Shown here piece after piece: positions 17,383-27,420 of a stretch of DNA of 64,000 nt. Below the pieces are notes generated by a model that worked only from the letters and a program-made list of their open reading frames with translations, did no database searches and was not told where the DNA came from. The stretch spans positions 186,001 to 250,000 of the forward strand of contig NZ_BMVO01000003.1 of the NCBI RefSeq assembly GCF_014650755.1. Direction: 5' to 3'. This DNA comes from Streptomyces chryseus. Its GTDB lineage: Bacteria > Actinomycetota > Actinomycetes > Streptomycetales > Streptomycetaceae. The position numbers and the translations under genes were made by a program. Each line of letters starts with the position of its first letter. Position 1 is the first letter of the stretch.

Positions 17383-18801
17383 GTGACCAGCACAGCGCAA
17401 CCACCCGCGTCCGGAGCCCGCGCGGCCCACCCGGACCACCTCGGCCACGTCATCTTCATCACGGCGGCAGCCGCGATGGGCGGCTTCCTCTTCGGTTACG
17501 ACAGCTCCGTGATCAACGGCGCCGTCGAAGGCATTCGGGGCAAGTACGACGTCGGATCCGCGACCCTCGCCCAGGTCATCGCCATCGCGCTGATCGGCTG
17601 CGCCATCGGCGCCGCCACCGCGGGCCGCATCGCCGACCGCATCGGACGTATCCGCGTCATGCAGATCGCGGCCGCGCTGTTCACCATCAGCGCCGTCGGC
17701 TCCGCGCTCCCCTTCGCCCTGTGGGACCTCGCCTTCTGGCGGGTGCTCGGCGGTATCGCCATCGGCATGGCCTCGGTCATCGGCCCGGCCTACATCGCCG
17801 AGGTCGCCCCGCCGGCGTACCGCGGCCGCCTCGGGTCCTTCCAGCAGGCCGCGATCGTCATCGGCATCGCGGTCTCCCAGCTCGTCAACTGGGGCATCCT
17901 CAACCTCGCCGACGGCGACCAGCGCGGTGAACTGCTCGGCATCGAGGCCTGGCAGGTCATGCTCGGCGTCATGGTGGTCCCGGCCGTGCTGTACGGCCTG
18001 CTCTCCTTCGCCATCCCCGAGTCCCCGCGCTTCCTGATCTCGGTCGGCAAGGTCGACAAGGCCAAGGCGATCCTGGCCGACGTCGAGGGCAAGCACATCG
18101 ACCTCGACCTGCGCGTCAACGAGATCGAGCTGGCGATGCGCAGCGAGCACAAGTCCACGTTCAAGGACCTGCTCGGCAGCCGCTTCGGCTTCCTGCCCAT
18201 CGTCTGGGTCGGCATCGGCCTCTCGGTCTTCCAGCAGCTCGTCGGCATCAACGTCGCCTTCTACTACTCCGCGACCCTGTGGCAGTCGGTCGGCATCAAC
18301 CCGAGCGACTCGTTCTTCTACTCGTTCACCACGTCGATCATCAACATCGTCGGCACCGTGATCGCCATGATCTTCGTCGACCGGATCGGCCGCAGGCCGC
18401 TCGCCCTCATCGGCTCCGCCGGCATGGCGCTCGCGCTGGCCTTCGAGGCCTGGGCCTTCTCCGCCGACCTGATCGACGGCAAGCTGCCGCACGCCCAGGG
18501 CGTCGTCGCGCTCATCGCGGCCCATGTGTTCGTGCTCTTCTTCGCCCTCTCGTGGGGTGTCGTCGTCTGGGTCTTCCTCGGCGAGATGTTCCCCAACCGG
18601 CTGCGCGCCGCCGCGCTCGGTGTCGCCGCCTCCGCGCAGTGGATCGCCAACTGGGCGATCACCGCGAGCTTCCCGAGCCTCTCCGAGTGGAACCTCTCGG
18701 GGACGTACATGATCTACACATTCTTCGCCGTGCTCTCGATCCCCTTCGTGCTCAAGTTCGTGAAGGAGACCAAGGGCAAGGCGTTGGAGGAGATGGGCTA
18801 A
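17383..18801 (+). CDS. glcP: Glucose/H+ symporter of the major facilitator superfamily, GlcP-type
   Basis: Twelve-helix sugar porter of the cytoplasmic membrane; it corresponds in position to glcP1, the main glucose permease of S. coelicolor, which lies next to smc. Family marks include GYDSSVINGAVEGI in helix 1, a GRIADRIGR loop between helices 2 and 3, PESPRFL after helix 6, QQLVGINVAFYYS in helix 7, and DRIGRRPLALIG. The GTG at 17383 has AGGAG 6 bp upstream; the open frame extends further upstream without conservation. The 472-residue length fits. The preceding ~200 bp contains repeated motifs suggesting regulation. Substrate assignment is by synteny and family. Confidence 0.88.
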   Translation: MTSTAQPPASGARAAHPDHLGHVIFITAAAAMGGFLFGYDSSVINGAVEGIRGKYDVGSATLAQVIAIALIGCAIGAATAGRIADRIGRIRVMQIAAALFTISAVGSALPFALWDLAFWRVLGGIAIGMASVIGPAYIAEVAPPAYRGRLGSFQQAAIVIGIAVSQLVNWGILNLADGDQRGELLGIEAWQVMLGVMVVPAVLYGLLSFAIPESPRFLISVGKVDKAKAILADVEGKHIDLDLRVNEIELAMRSEHKSTFKDLLGSRFGFLPIVWVGIGLSVFQQLVGINVAFYYSATLWQSVGINPSDSFFYSFTTSIINIVGTVIAMIFVDRIGRRPLALIGSAGMALALAFEAWAFSADLIDGKLPHAQGVVALIAAHVFVLFFALSWGVVVWVFLGEMFPNRLRAAALGVAASAQWIANWAITASFPSLSEWNLSGTYMIYTFFAVLSIPFVLKFVKETKGKALEEMG

Positions 18802-18830
18802 ACCCCGCTGCCCCGCTCCTCGGACACGGC

Positions 18831-18863
18831 ACTGCCCCGGCTCAGCTGTTGAGCCGGGGCAGT
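18831..18863 (+). terminator. Hairpin terminator between convergent glcP and LLM genes
   Basis: A 14-bp perfect stem (18831-18844 with 18850-18863, loop GCTGT) lies 29 bp past glcP. Its right arm is made from the last codons and stop of the reverse-strand oxidoreductase gene, so coding sequence doubles as terminator. Confidence 0.7.
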
Positions 18864-19813
18864 ACGTTCTCGCAGAACAGCTGCAGGCTGCGCCAGCCCT
18901 CGTCGACCGGCATCCCGCCGCACAGCGGATGCAGTACGAGACTGTCCGCCGCCCGCGCCACGCACTCGTCCGGTGTCAGGACGCGGTAGACCCCCTCGCC
19001 GCGCAGCTCGTCGACCGTGGTCGCCCGCGAACGTACGGCCGACCGGATGTCCTTCGACTGCCAGGAGGCGTACGTCTGCGCCTCGTGCAGGAAGTGCTCG
19101 CCGTACTCGGCCCACGTCCGGTCCGGATCCTCCGCCACGTGCAGCAGCGCCGTCCCGGCCGCCGGCATCACGCAGTAGCCGTCGGTCCCGAACTCCGCCC
19201 GCTTCGCGTGGTAGTACGCCTCCAGCTCCGGCAGGTGCGCGCTCGGGAAGAACGGCAGCCCGAAACGCGCCGCACGCCGGGCCGCCGCCTGCGAGGAACC
19301 GCCCACCAGCAGCATCGGATGCGGCTGGGTGTACGGCCGCGGCGTGACGCGCACGGTCCGCCCCCGGTACGGGAACGGCTCGCCGGTCCACGCCAGGAGC
19401 AGCGTTTCGAGCACCTCGTCCTGGAGGCGGCCGCGCCGGCCCCAGTCGACGCCCAGCTGCTCGTACTCCTCCGGCCGGTACCCGATCCCCGCCACCGTGA
19501 CCAGCCGCCCCCGGCCGATCAGGTCGAGTACGGCGATGTCCTCCGCCAGCCGCAACGGCTCGTACAGCGGACCGATGACCGCCGACACGGTGACCGCGAC
19601 CCGCCGCGTCGCGCCCAGCACCGCGCCGGCGAAGACGAAGGGGGAGGGGAGCCAGCCGTTCGAGGTGCCGTGGTGCTCCTCGGTCTGCACGGTGTCGATG
19701 CCGCGGTCGTCCGCGTACGCCGCCATCTCCAGGGCTGCCCGGTAGCGGGCCGCGTGGGTGTCGGGGGTCGCGTCGGGATCGACGAGGTTGAAGCGGACCA
19801 CTGTGAAGCTCAT
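18842..19813 (-). CDS. LLM-class (luciferase-like) flavin-dependent oxidoreductase
   Basis: TIM-barrel F420- or FMN-dependent monooxygenase/reductase family. The ATG at 19813 opens MSFTVVRFNLVDPD; the open frame continues upstream but without conservation. Barrel features are QTEEHHGTSNGWLPSP near residue 43, VSAVIGPLYEPLRLAED, the conserved GRGRLVTVAGIGYRPEEY segment, and PHPMLLVGGSSQAAARRAA near 180. Length 323 residues. Substrate and cofactor cannot be told from sequence. Its ribosome binding site GGAGGGGGACG lies in the 3' arm of a hairpin just upstream. It follows the NCS1 permease on the same strand, 62 bp away. Confidence 0.85.
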   Translation of the reverse strand: MSFTVVRFNLVDPDATPDTHAARYRAALEMAAYADDRGIDTVQTEEHHGTSNGWLPSPFVFAGAVLGATRRVAVTVSAVIGPLYEPLRLAEDIAVLDLIGRGRLVTVAGIGYRPEEYEQLGVDWGRRGRLQDEVLETLLLAWTGEPFPYRGRTVRVTPRPYTQPHPMLLVGGSSQAAARRAARFGLPFFPSAHLPELEAYYHAKRAEFGTDGYCVMPAAGTALLHVAEDPDRTWAEYGEHFLHEAQTYASWQSKDIRSAVRSRATTVDELRGEGVYRVLTPDECVARAADSLVLHPLCGGMPVDEGWRSLQLFCENVLPRLNS

Positions 19814-19818
19814 GACGA

Positions 19819-19862
19819 AACGTCCCCCTCCGCCGGATGCCGGTGTGGCGAAGGGGGACGTT
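19819..19862 (-). terminator. Hairpin between the NCS1 permease and LLM genes
   Basis: Arms AACGTCCCCCT plus CGCC (19819-19834) pair with 19847-19862, with one mismatch, around a 12-base loop. On the reverse strand it ends 5 bases before the oxidoreductase ATG, covering its purine-rich ribosome binding site. It may terminate permease transcripts or control oxidoreductase translation. Confidence 0.6.
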
Positions 19863-19875
19863 AGTTGACGTCGCG

Positions 19876-21342
19876 TCAGATGGACAGGCCCCCGGCGGGC
19901 TCGGTGACCTTCTCGGCCTCGGCCGGCTCCTGCGCCGGCTCTCTGGCCTTCGTCCTCGGCAGCGCCGCGTACAGCAGCGCCGCGACGACGACGGTTGCCG
20001 CCCAGCCCAGGCCGTTGCGCCCGATCCACGAACCGGCGAGCGGCCCGGTGAACCAGTCGACCTTGGTGAACAGCAGGCCCGCCACCAGCGCCACGCCCCA
20101 CGCCGTCATGGCCTGCCAGGCGAAACCGCCCCGGTACCAGTAGCCGCTGGTGCGGGTGGTGTCCATCAGCGCCTCACCGTCGTACGTCCGGCGGCTCAGC
20201 ATGTCCACACCGAAGACGCCGATCCACGCCGAGAACGCCACCGCGAGCAGCGTCAGGAAGGAGATGAACGAGCCGAAGAAGCTCGTCGCCACGACCATCA
20301 GCAGGAAGCCGAAGACCAGGCTGATGATCGCGTTGACGCTCACGGCCCAGGCGCGCGGCACGTTGATGCCCAGCGTCTGCGCGGTGAAGCCGGCCGAGTA
20401 CATCGACATCGAGTTGATCAGCAGCATGCCGATGAGGGCGATCAGCAGATACGGCACGGCGATCCAGCTCGGCAGCAGCTCCCCGATGAAGGACACCGGG
20501 TCCTTGGCCGACGCCAGGTCCGGCGTACTGACGGCCATCACCGCGCCCATGAGCACCATCGGCAGCACCACGACGCCGGCGCCGCCGACGGTCGCGGCGA
20601 CCATGCCCCTGCCCGACGCCGTACGCGGCAGGTAGCGGGTGAAGTCGGGGCCCGAGGGCACCCAGCTGATGCCGCCGGCCGCGATGGTGCCGATGCCCGC
20701 GATCATCATCGCGGTGGAGCCGGCCGGCTTGGCGAACACGGCCGACCAGTCGGTGCTGGCGATCAGGTAGACCAGCACGAGCACGCTGAACGCGCCGAAG
20801 AGGTACGTCGACCAGGTGCTGCACCGGCGCAGGGCGTTGATGCCGAGCCCCGAGACGAGGAACGTGCAGCCGACGAACAGCAGCAGCGTCACGACGATCA
20901 GGGTGGTGTTGCTCTTGACGCCGAACAGCAGGTCGAGCACGGTCAGCACGGCGTAGGCGCCGGTCACCGCGTTGATCGTCTCCCAGCCCCAGCGCGCGAC
21001 CCAGATGAGCGAGCCGGGGAAGAGATTGCCCCGCTGCCCGAACACCGCCCGTGAGAGCGCCATGCCGGGCGACCCGCCGCGCTTGCCGGCGATCGAGATC
21101 AGACCGGTGAGCCCGTACGAGACGAGGGGCGCCGCGACGGCGACGGCCAGCACCTGCCAGATGTTCAGGCGGTTGAAGACCACCAGGCCGGCGCCCATGG
21201 TGAGCAGGAGCACGCTGATGTTGGCGGCGACCCAGGTGGGGAAGAGCTCACGGACGCGGCCCGAGCGCTCGCTGTCGGGGACGGGCTCGAGACCGCGGGT
21301 CTCTATCGCGCCCTCGGACTCGGGGGCGGACGTTTCAGGCAT
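19876..21342 (-). CDS. NCS1-family purine-cytosine permease (CodB-like)
   Basis: Nucleobase:cation symporter with about 12 transmembrane helices. Family features include TWVAANISVLL near residue 36, VVFNRLNIWQ, a GSLIWVARWGWETINAVTGAY segment in helix 3, the Gly-rich SWVPSGPDFTRYLPR loop near residue 230, and LINSMSMYSAGFTAQTLGI near 315. Length 488 residues, normal for CodB/FUR-like permeases. The substrate may be cytosine, purines, hydantoin or thiamine-type compounds; no catabolic gene nearby decides it. The ATG at 21342 is preceded by CGGAGTT. A hairpin lies behind its stop. Confidence 0.87.
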   Translation of the reverse strand: MPETSAPESEGAIETRGLEPVPDSERSGRVRELFPTWVAANISVLLLTMGAGLVVFNRLNIWQVLAVAVAAPLVSYGLTGLISIAGKRGGSPGMALSRAVFGQRGNLFPGSLIWVARWGWETINAVTGAYAVLTVLDLLFGVKSNTTLIVVTLLLFVGCTFLVSGLGINALRRCSTWSTYLFGAFSVLVLVYLIASTDWSAVFAKPAGSTAMMIAGIGTIAAGGISWVPSGPDFTRYLPRTASGRGMVAATVGGAGVVVLPMVLMGAVMAVSTPDLASAKDPVSFIGELLPSWIAVPYLLIALIGMLLINSMSMYSAGFTAQTLGINVPRAWAVSVNAIISLVFGFLLMVVATSFFGSFISFLTLLAVAFSAWIGVFGVDMLSRRTYDGEALMDTTRTSGYWYRGGFAWQAMTAWGVALVAGLLFTKVDWFTGPLAGSWIGRNGLGWAATVVVAALLYAALPRTKAREPAQEPAEAEKVTEPAGGLSI

Positions 21343-21495
21343 GGTGGAACTCCGTGCAGGCGTGGGGGAACGAACAGCATCTTACGGTCACACCGGCGTA
21401 CGGTCCCCCCAAAAGGTCCAAATCCTCTCCCGGGTCGTCGTGCGATCCTCCGAGGAGGGCGTGGGAACACGGGTGTGACTGATACTGGGTGGGTT

Positions 21496-22719
21496 ATGGA
21501 AATCGTCATCCTTGCTGTAGTCATCGCCCTGGTCGCGATCGGCGCCATCAGCGGGCTCGTGGTCAGCAGCCGCAAGAAGAAGCAGCTGCCGCCGCAGGCG
21601 CCGCCGACCACGCCGACCATCACCGCCCCGCCCGCCGAACCGCAGGTCGGCGAGGACGCGGCGCCACCGCACGACGAGGCGCGCCGGACCATCGAGGAGG
21701 TGGACCTCCCCGACGCGCAGACCGCCGTCGAGGAGCCCGTCGCCCTCGAGGACCCGGTCGTCGCCGAACCCGTCGCGCCCGAGATCGAGGTCCCCGAGCC
21801 CACCGCCGGCCGCCTGGTGCGGCTGCGCGCCCGGCTCGCCCGCTCGCAGAACACGCTCGGCAAGGGTCTGCTGACCCTGCTCTCCCGTGAGCACCTCGAC
21901 GAGGAAACCTGGGAGGAGATCGAGGACACCCTGCTCACCGCGGACGTCGGTGTGGCCCCGACCCAGGAACTGGTCGAGCGGCTGCGCGAGCGCGTACGGG
22001 TGCTCGGCACCCGCACGCCGCAGGAGCTGCGGATCCTGCTCCGCGAGGAGCTGCTCAACCTGCTCGGTACGGACATGGACCGCGCGGTGAAGACCGAGAG
22101 CGCCGCCGACATCCCGGGCATTGTCATGGTCGTCGGCGTCAACGGCACCGGCAAGACCACCACCACCGGCAAGCTCGCCCGGGTCCTGGTGGCCGACGGC
22201 CGCAGCGTGGTGCTGGGCGCCGCGGACACGTTCCGCGCGGCGGCCACCGACCAGCTCCAGACCTGGGGCGACCGCGTCGGCGCGCGCACCGTGCGCGGAC
22301 CCGAGGGCGGCGACCCCGCGTCGGTCGCCTTCGACGCGGTGAAGGAAGGTATCGCCGAGGGCGCGGACGTCGTCCTCATCGACACGGCCGGCCGGTTGCA
22401 CACCAAGGCCGGGCTCATGGACGAGCTCGGCAAGGTCAAGCGCGTCGTCGAGAAGCACGGCCCGCTCGACGAGGTGCTGCTCGTCCTGGACGCGACCACC
22501 GGACAGAACGGCCTGGTGCAGGCGCGGGTCTTCGCCGAGGTCGTCGACATCACCGGCATCGTGCTGACGAAGCTGGACGGCACGGCGAAGGGCGGCATCG
22601 TGATCGCGGTGCAGCGCGAGCTGGGCGTACCGGTGAAGCTGATCGGTCTGGGCGAGGGCCCGGACGATCTGGCGCCGTTCGAGCCGGAGGCGTTCGTGGA
22701 CGCCCTGATCGGCGACTGA
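21496..22719 (+). CDS. ftsY: Signal recognition particle receptor FtsY
   Basis: GTPase that docks SRP-ribosome complexes at the membrane. The ATG at 21496 gives MEIVILAVVIALVAIGAISG, an N-terminal membrane helix typical of actinobacterial FtsY. An acidic Pro/Glu-rich linker spans about residues 32-105. The NG domain follows with G1 GVNGTGKTTTTGKLA near residue 213, DTAGRLHTK near 296 and TKLDGTAKGG near 357. Length is 407 residues. Its partner ffh is 7 kb downstream on the same strand. The ribosome binding site is weak (GGGTGGG); GTG at 21475 is a less likely start. Confidence 0.96.
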   Translation: MEIVILAVVIALVAIGAISGLVVSSRKKKQLPPQAPPTTPTITAPPAEPQVGEDAAPPHDEARRTIEEVDLPDAQTAVEEPVALEDPVVAEPVAPEIEVPEPTAGRLVRLRARLARSQNTLGKGLLTLLSREHLDEETWEEIEDTLLTADVGVAPTQELVERLRERVRVLGTRTPQELRILLREELLNLLGTDMDRAVKTESAADIPGIVMVVGVNGTGKTTTTGKLARVLVADGRSVVLGAADTFRAAATDQLQTWGDRVGARTVRGPEGGDPASVAFDAVKEGIAEGADVVLIDTAGRLHTKAGLMDELGKVKRVVEKHGPLDEVLLVLDATTGQNGLVQARVFAEVVDITGIVLTKLDGTAKGGIVIAVQRELGVPVKLIGLGEGPDDLAPFEPEAFVDALIGD

Positions 22720-22782
22720 CACCGACGTACGACGCGAACGCCGGGCGGGCTCCTCGCGGGGCCCGCCCGGCGTTTCGCGCTG

Positions 22783-23460
22783 TTACGCCGGTGAGCGGTG
22801 CGCCACGTACGCCAGCGTCCCCAGCAGCAGCCGCGCCTGTGGCGGGGCCTGGGCCGTGTCCAGCGACGGCGGGCGCAGCCAGCGGACCGGGCCGAGACCG
22901 GCCAGGTCGGACGGGGGGGCCACGACGTGGTCGCCGGGTCCGAGTCCGCGCAGGTCGAGGTCCGCGTCGTCCCAGCCCATGCGGTACAGCAGGCCGGGGA
23001 GTTCGGCGGCGGCCCCCGGGGCGACGAAGAACAGGGCCCGGCCGTCAGGCGTCACAGCCACGGGCCCCAGCGGCAGCCCCATCCGCTCCAGCCGTACGAG
23101 CGCCCGGCGCCCCGCGGCCTCGGCGACCTCGATGACGTCGAACGTACGGCCCACGGGGAGCAGCACCGCGGCGCCCGGGAACTCCGACCAGGTCCTGGTG
23201 ACGTCGCCGAGGGTGGCGCCGGGCGGCACCTCGGGCGCGAAGTCCAGCGGATGGGCGCCGGGCGCCCGGCAGGACGCGGCGCCGCAGGAGCAGGCGCGGG
23301 CCGCGGTCCTGGAACCCGTCGCGCCGCCGGAGGCCGCTCTGGCGCCGGGGACGACCGCCCAGCCCCAGAGGCCGGTGTACTCGGCCACTGTGGTGCAGTC
23401 CGACATGCGGCCGCGTCGCCGTGAGCCGGACCGTGTCTCCCGGCCGATCGTGAAGCCCAT
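22783..23460 (-). CDS. Bifunctional DNA primase/polymerase-like (prim-pol) protein
   Basis: About 225 residues resembling the small prim-pol domain proteins conserved beside nsdA in Streptomyces. Seen in sequence: MGFTIGRETRSGSRRRGR start, AEYTGLWGWAVVPGAR near residue 27, a cysteine group (CSCGAASCRAPGAHPLDFAP), TWSEFPGAAVLLPVGRTFDVIEV near 88, and GPGDHVVAPPSDLAGLGPVRWL near 176. DVIEV could be a remnant of the catalytic acidic motif but the full DxD set of active prim-pols is not obvious, so activity is doubtful. It is divergent from nsdA. The family call is from recollection of the annotated neighbour. Confidence 0.7.
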   Translation of the reverse strand: MGFTIGRETRSGSRRRGRMSDCTTVAEYTGLWGWAVVPGARAASGGATGSRTAARACSCGAASCRAPGAHPLDFAPEVPPGATLGDVTRTWSEFPGAAVLLPVGRTFDVIEVAEAAGRRALVRLERMGLPLGPVAVTPDGRALFFVAPGAAAELPGLLYRMGWDDADLDLRGLGPGDHVVAPPSDLAGLGPVRWLRPPSLDTAQAPPQARLLLGTLAYVAHRSPA

Positions 23461-23885
23461 GCCCCCTCCAACGGGTCAAGCGCACCGGTGGTTACGACCT
23501 GGAGTCAAGTCGTTACGCTCCGCTGCCGTCGAGGTGGTCCGTCCGGCGCACAGTGTCGTTCGAGGTGGTGCGGACGGATCTGAGCGCCCCGGCGCACCTC
23601 GCTCCACCGACTCCCGATCGGCGTATGTCAAGTGAATCGCGCCCGGCGGCAGGGGAGTTCATTCGTTGGGGTGGCGAATGGTGGCGTTTGTGGAATCGCC
23701 ATGGCCGGAGGGGTGATCGTAGGATTACTTTCGGTACACGAACCCCGGAATGACCGCGCGTGTGGGTATGCCGGAGGCAAGCCGGTTTCGTGTTCGAGGG
23801 CTGCATCCCGGGGACAACAGGCCGCAACTCACGGCATTCTTCAGGGGTTCGGGCAAAGAGGCTTCGGCGGGATGGGGGCGTACCA
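23461..23885. other. Divergent intergenic region before nsdA
   Basis: No plausible gene in these 425 bp between the reverse-strand prim-pol gene and nsdA. TAGGAT at 23720-23725 is an exact match to the favoured Streptomyces -10 sequence, but no -35 is visible at the right spacing. A long nsdA leader of about 160 bases is implied if that hexamer is used. Confidence 0.5.
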
Positions 23886-25361
23886 GTGGGCGGCAGTGGC
23901 GCAGGCGGTTCGAACGCTGGAAAGCGCCCGAACGAGCAGCTGGGCTCGTGGTTCGTGCGCAGCGGCTGGTCCAAGGGCGAGCTCGCGCGGCAGGTGAACC
24001 GCAGGGCCCGCCAGATGGGCGCGCACCACATCAGCACGGACACCTCGCGGGTCCGCCGCTGGCTGGACGGCGAGCAGCCGCGCGAGCCGATCCCGCGGAT
24101 CCTCTCGGAGCTCTTCTCCGAGCGCTTCGGCAGCGTCGTGGCCGTGGAGGACCTCGGACTGCGCACCGCGCACCAGTCACCCTCGGTGTCCGGCGTGGAC
24201 CTGCCCTGGGCGGGCCCGCAGACCGTCGCCCTGCTCAGCGAGTTCTCCCGCAGCGACCTGATGCTCGCTCGCCGCGGCTTCCTCGGCACCTCACTGGCGC
24301 TCGCCGCGGGGCCCGCCCTCATCGAGCCCATGCAGCGCTGGCTCGTCCCGTCGCCGGCCGGCGAGCCCCGCCGGGCGGAGCCGGCCGGATCGTCCCGGCG
24401 GCCGTCGCGGCTCTCCAGGCCGGAGCTCGACCTGCTGGAGTCGACGACCGTGATGTTCCGCCAGTGGGACGCCCAGTGCGGCGGTGGCCTGCGGCGCAAG
24501 GCGGTCGTCGGACAGCTGCACGAAGTGACGGACCTGCTCCAGGAGCCACAGCCCGAGGCCACCTCCAAGCGGCTGTTCAAGTGCGCCGCCGAGCTGGCCG
24601 AGCTGGCCGGCTGGATGAGTTACGACGTGGGCCTGCAGCCCACCGCGCAGAAGTACTTCGTCCTCGCGCTGCACGCCGCCAAGGAAGCGGGCGACAAGCC
24701 CTTCGGCTCGTACGTCCTGTCCAGCATGAGCCGCCAGATGATCCACCTTGGCCGCCCCGACGACGCGCTGGAGCTCATCCACCTCGCCCAGTACGGCAGC
24801 CGCGACTGCGCCACCCCCCGCACCCAGGCGATGCTGTATGCGATGGAGGCCCGCGCCTACGCCAACATCGGACAGCCCAGCAAGTGCAAACGGGCCGTCC
24901 GGATGGCCGAGGACACCTTCTCCGACGCCGGCCTGGACGGCGAGCCCGAGCCCGACTGGATCCGCTTCTTCTCCGAGGCGGAGCTCAACGGCGAGAACGC
25001 CCACTCGTACCGCGACCTGGCCTATGTGGCCGGCCGCAGCCCCACCTACGCCTCGCTCTCCGAGCCCGTCATGGAGCGCGCCGTCGAGCTCTTCGGCAAG
25101 GACGAGGAGCACCAGCGTTCGTACGCACTGAACCTCATCGGCATGGCCACCGTGCACCTGCTCAAGCGCGAGCCCGAACAGTCCGTCGTCCTCGCCGAGA
25201 AGGCCCTGGGCGTCGCCCGGCGGGTCCGCTCCGAGCGCGTCAACACGCGGCTGCGCAAGACCGTCGACACGGCCGCCAGGGACTTCGGCGACGTCGCCGA
25301 AGTCCTGGACCTCACCGACCAGCTCGCAGCCCAGCTGCCCGAAGCCGCCGAGGCGGTCTGA
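23886..25361 (+). CDS. nsdA: NsdA, negative regulator of sporulation and antibiotic production
   Basis: Corresponds by sequence and position to NsdA (SCO5582), whose loss in S. coelicolor raises sporulation and antibiotic output. The GTG at 23886 gives MGGSGAGGSNAGKRPNEQLG. Residues 14-85 look like a helix-turn-helix-type head with the conserved block WSKGELARQVNRRARQMG and STDTSRVRRWLDGEQPREP. Residues 165-490 are helical and probably tetratricopeptide-like, including KLFKCAAELAELAGWMSYDVG-like repeats of paired helices near residue 225. No membrane segment is certain, though a Tat-like RRGFLGTSLALAAGPALI patch occurs near residue 130. The molecular partner is not known from sequence. Confidence 0.88.
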   Translation: MGGSGAGGSNAGKRPNEQLGSWFVRSGWSKGELARQVNRRARQMGAHHISTDTSRVRRWLDGEQPREPIPRILSELFSERFGSVVAVEDLGLRTAHQSPSVSGVDLPWAGPQTVALLSEFSRSDLMLARRGFLGTSLALAAGPALIEPMQRWLVPSPAGEPRRAEPAGSSRRPSRLSRPELDLLESTTVMFRQWDAQCGGGLRRKAVVGQLHEVTDLLQEPQPEATSKRLFKCAAELAELAGWMSYDVGLQPTAQKYFVLALHAAKEAGDKPFGSYVLSSMSRQMIHLGRPDDALELIHLAQYGSRDCATPRTQAMLYAMEARAYANIGQPSKCKRAVRMAEDTFSDAGLDGEPEPDWIRFFSEAELNGENAHSYRDLAYVAGRSPTYASLSEPVMERAVELFGKDEEHQRSYALNLIGMATVHLLKREPEQSVVLAEKALGVARRVRSERVNTRLRKTVDTAARDFGDVAEVLDLTDQLAAQLPEAAEAV

Positions 25362-27387
<2,026 letters not shown>

Positions 27388-27420
27388 CCTGCATCACATC
27401 GTGAGAACGGGAGCTGCTGG

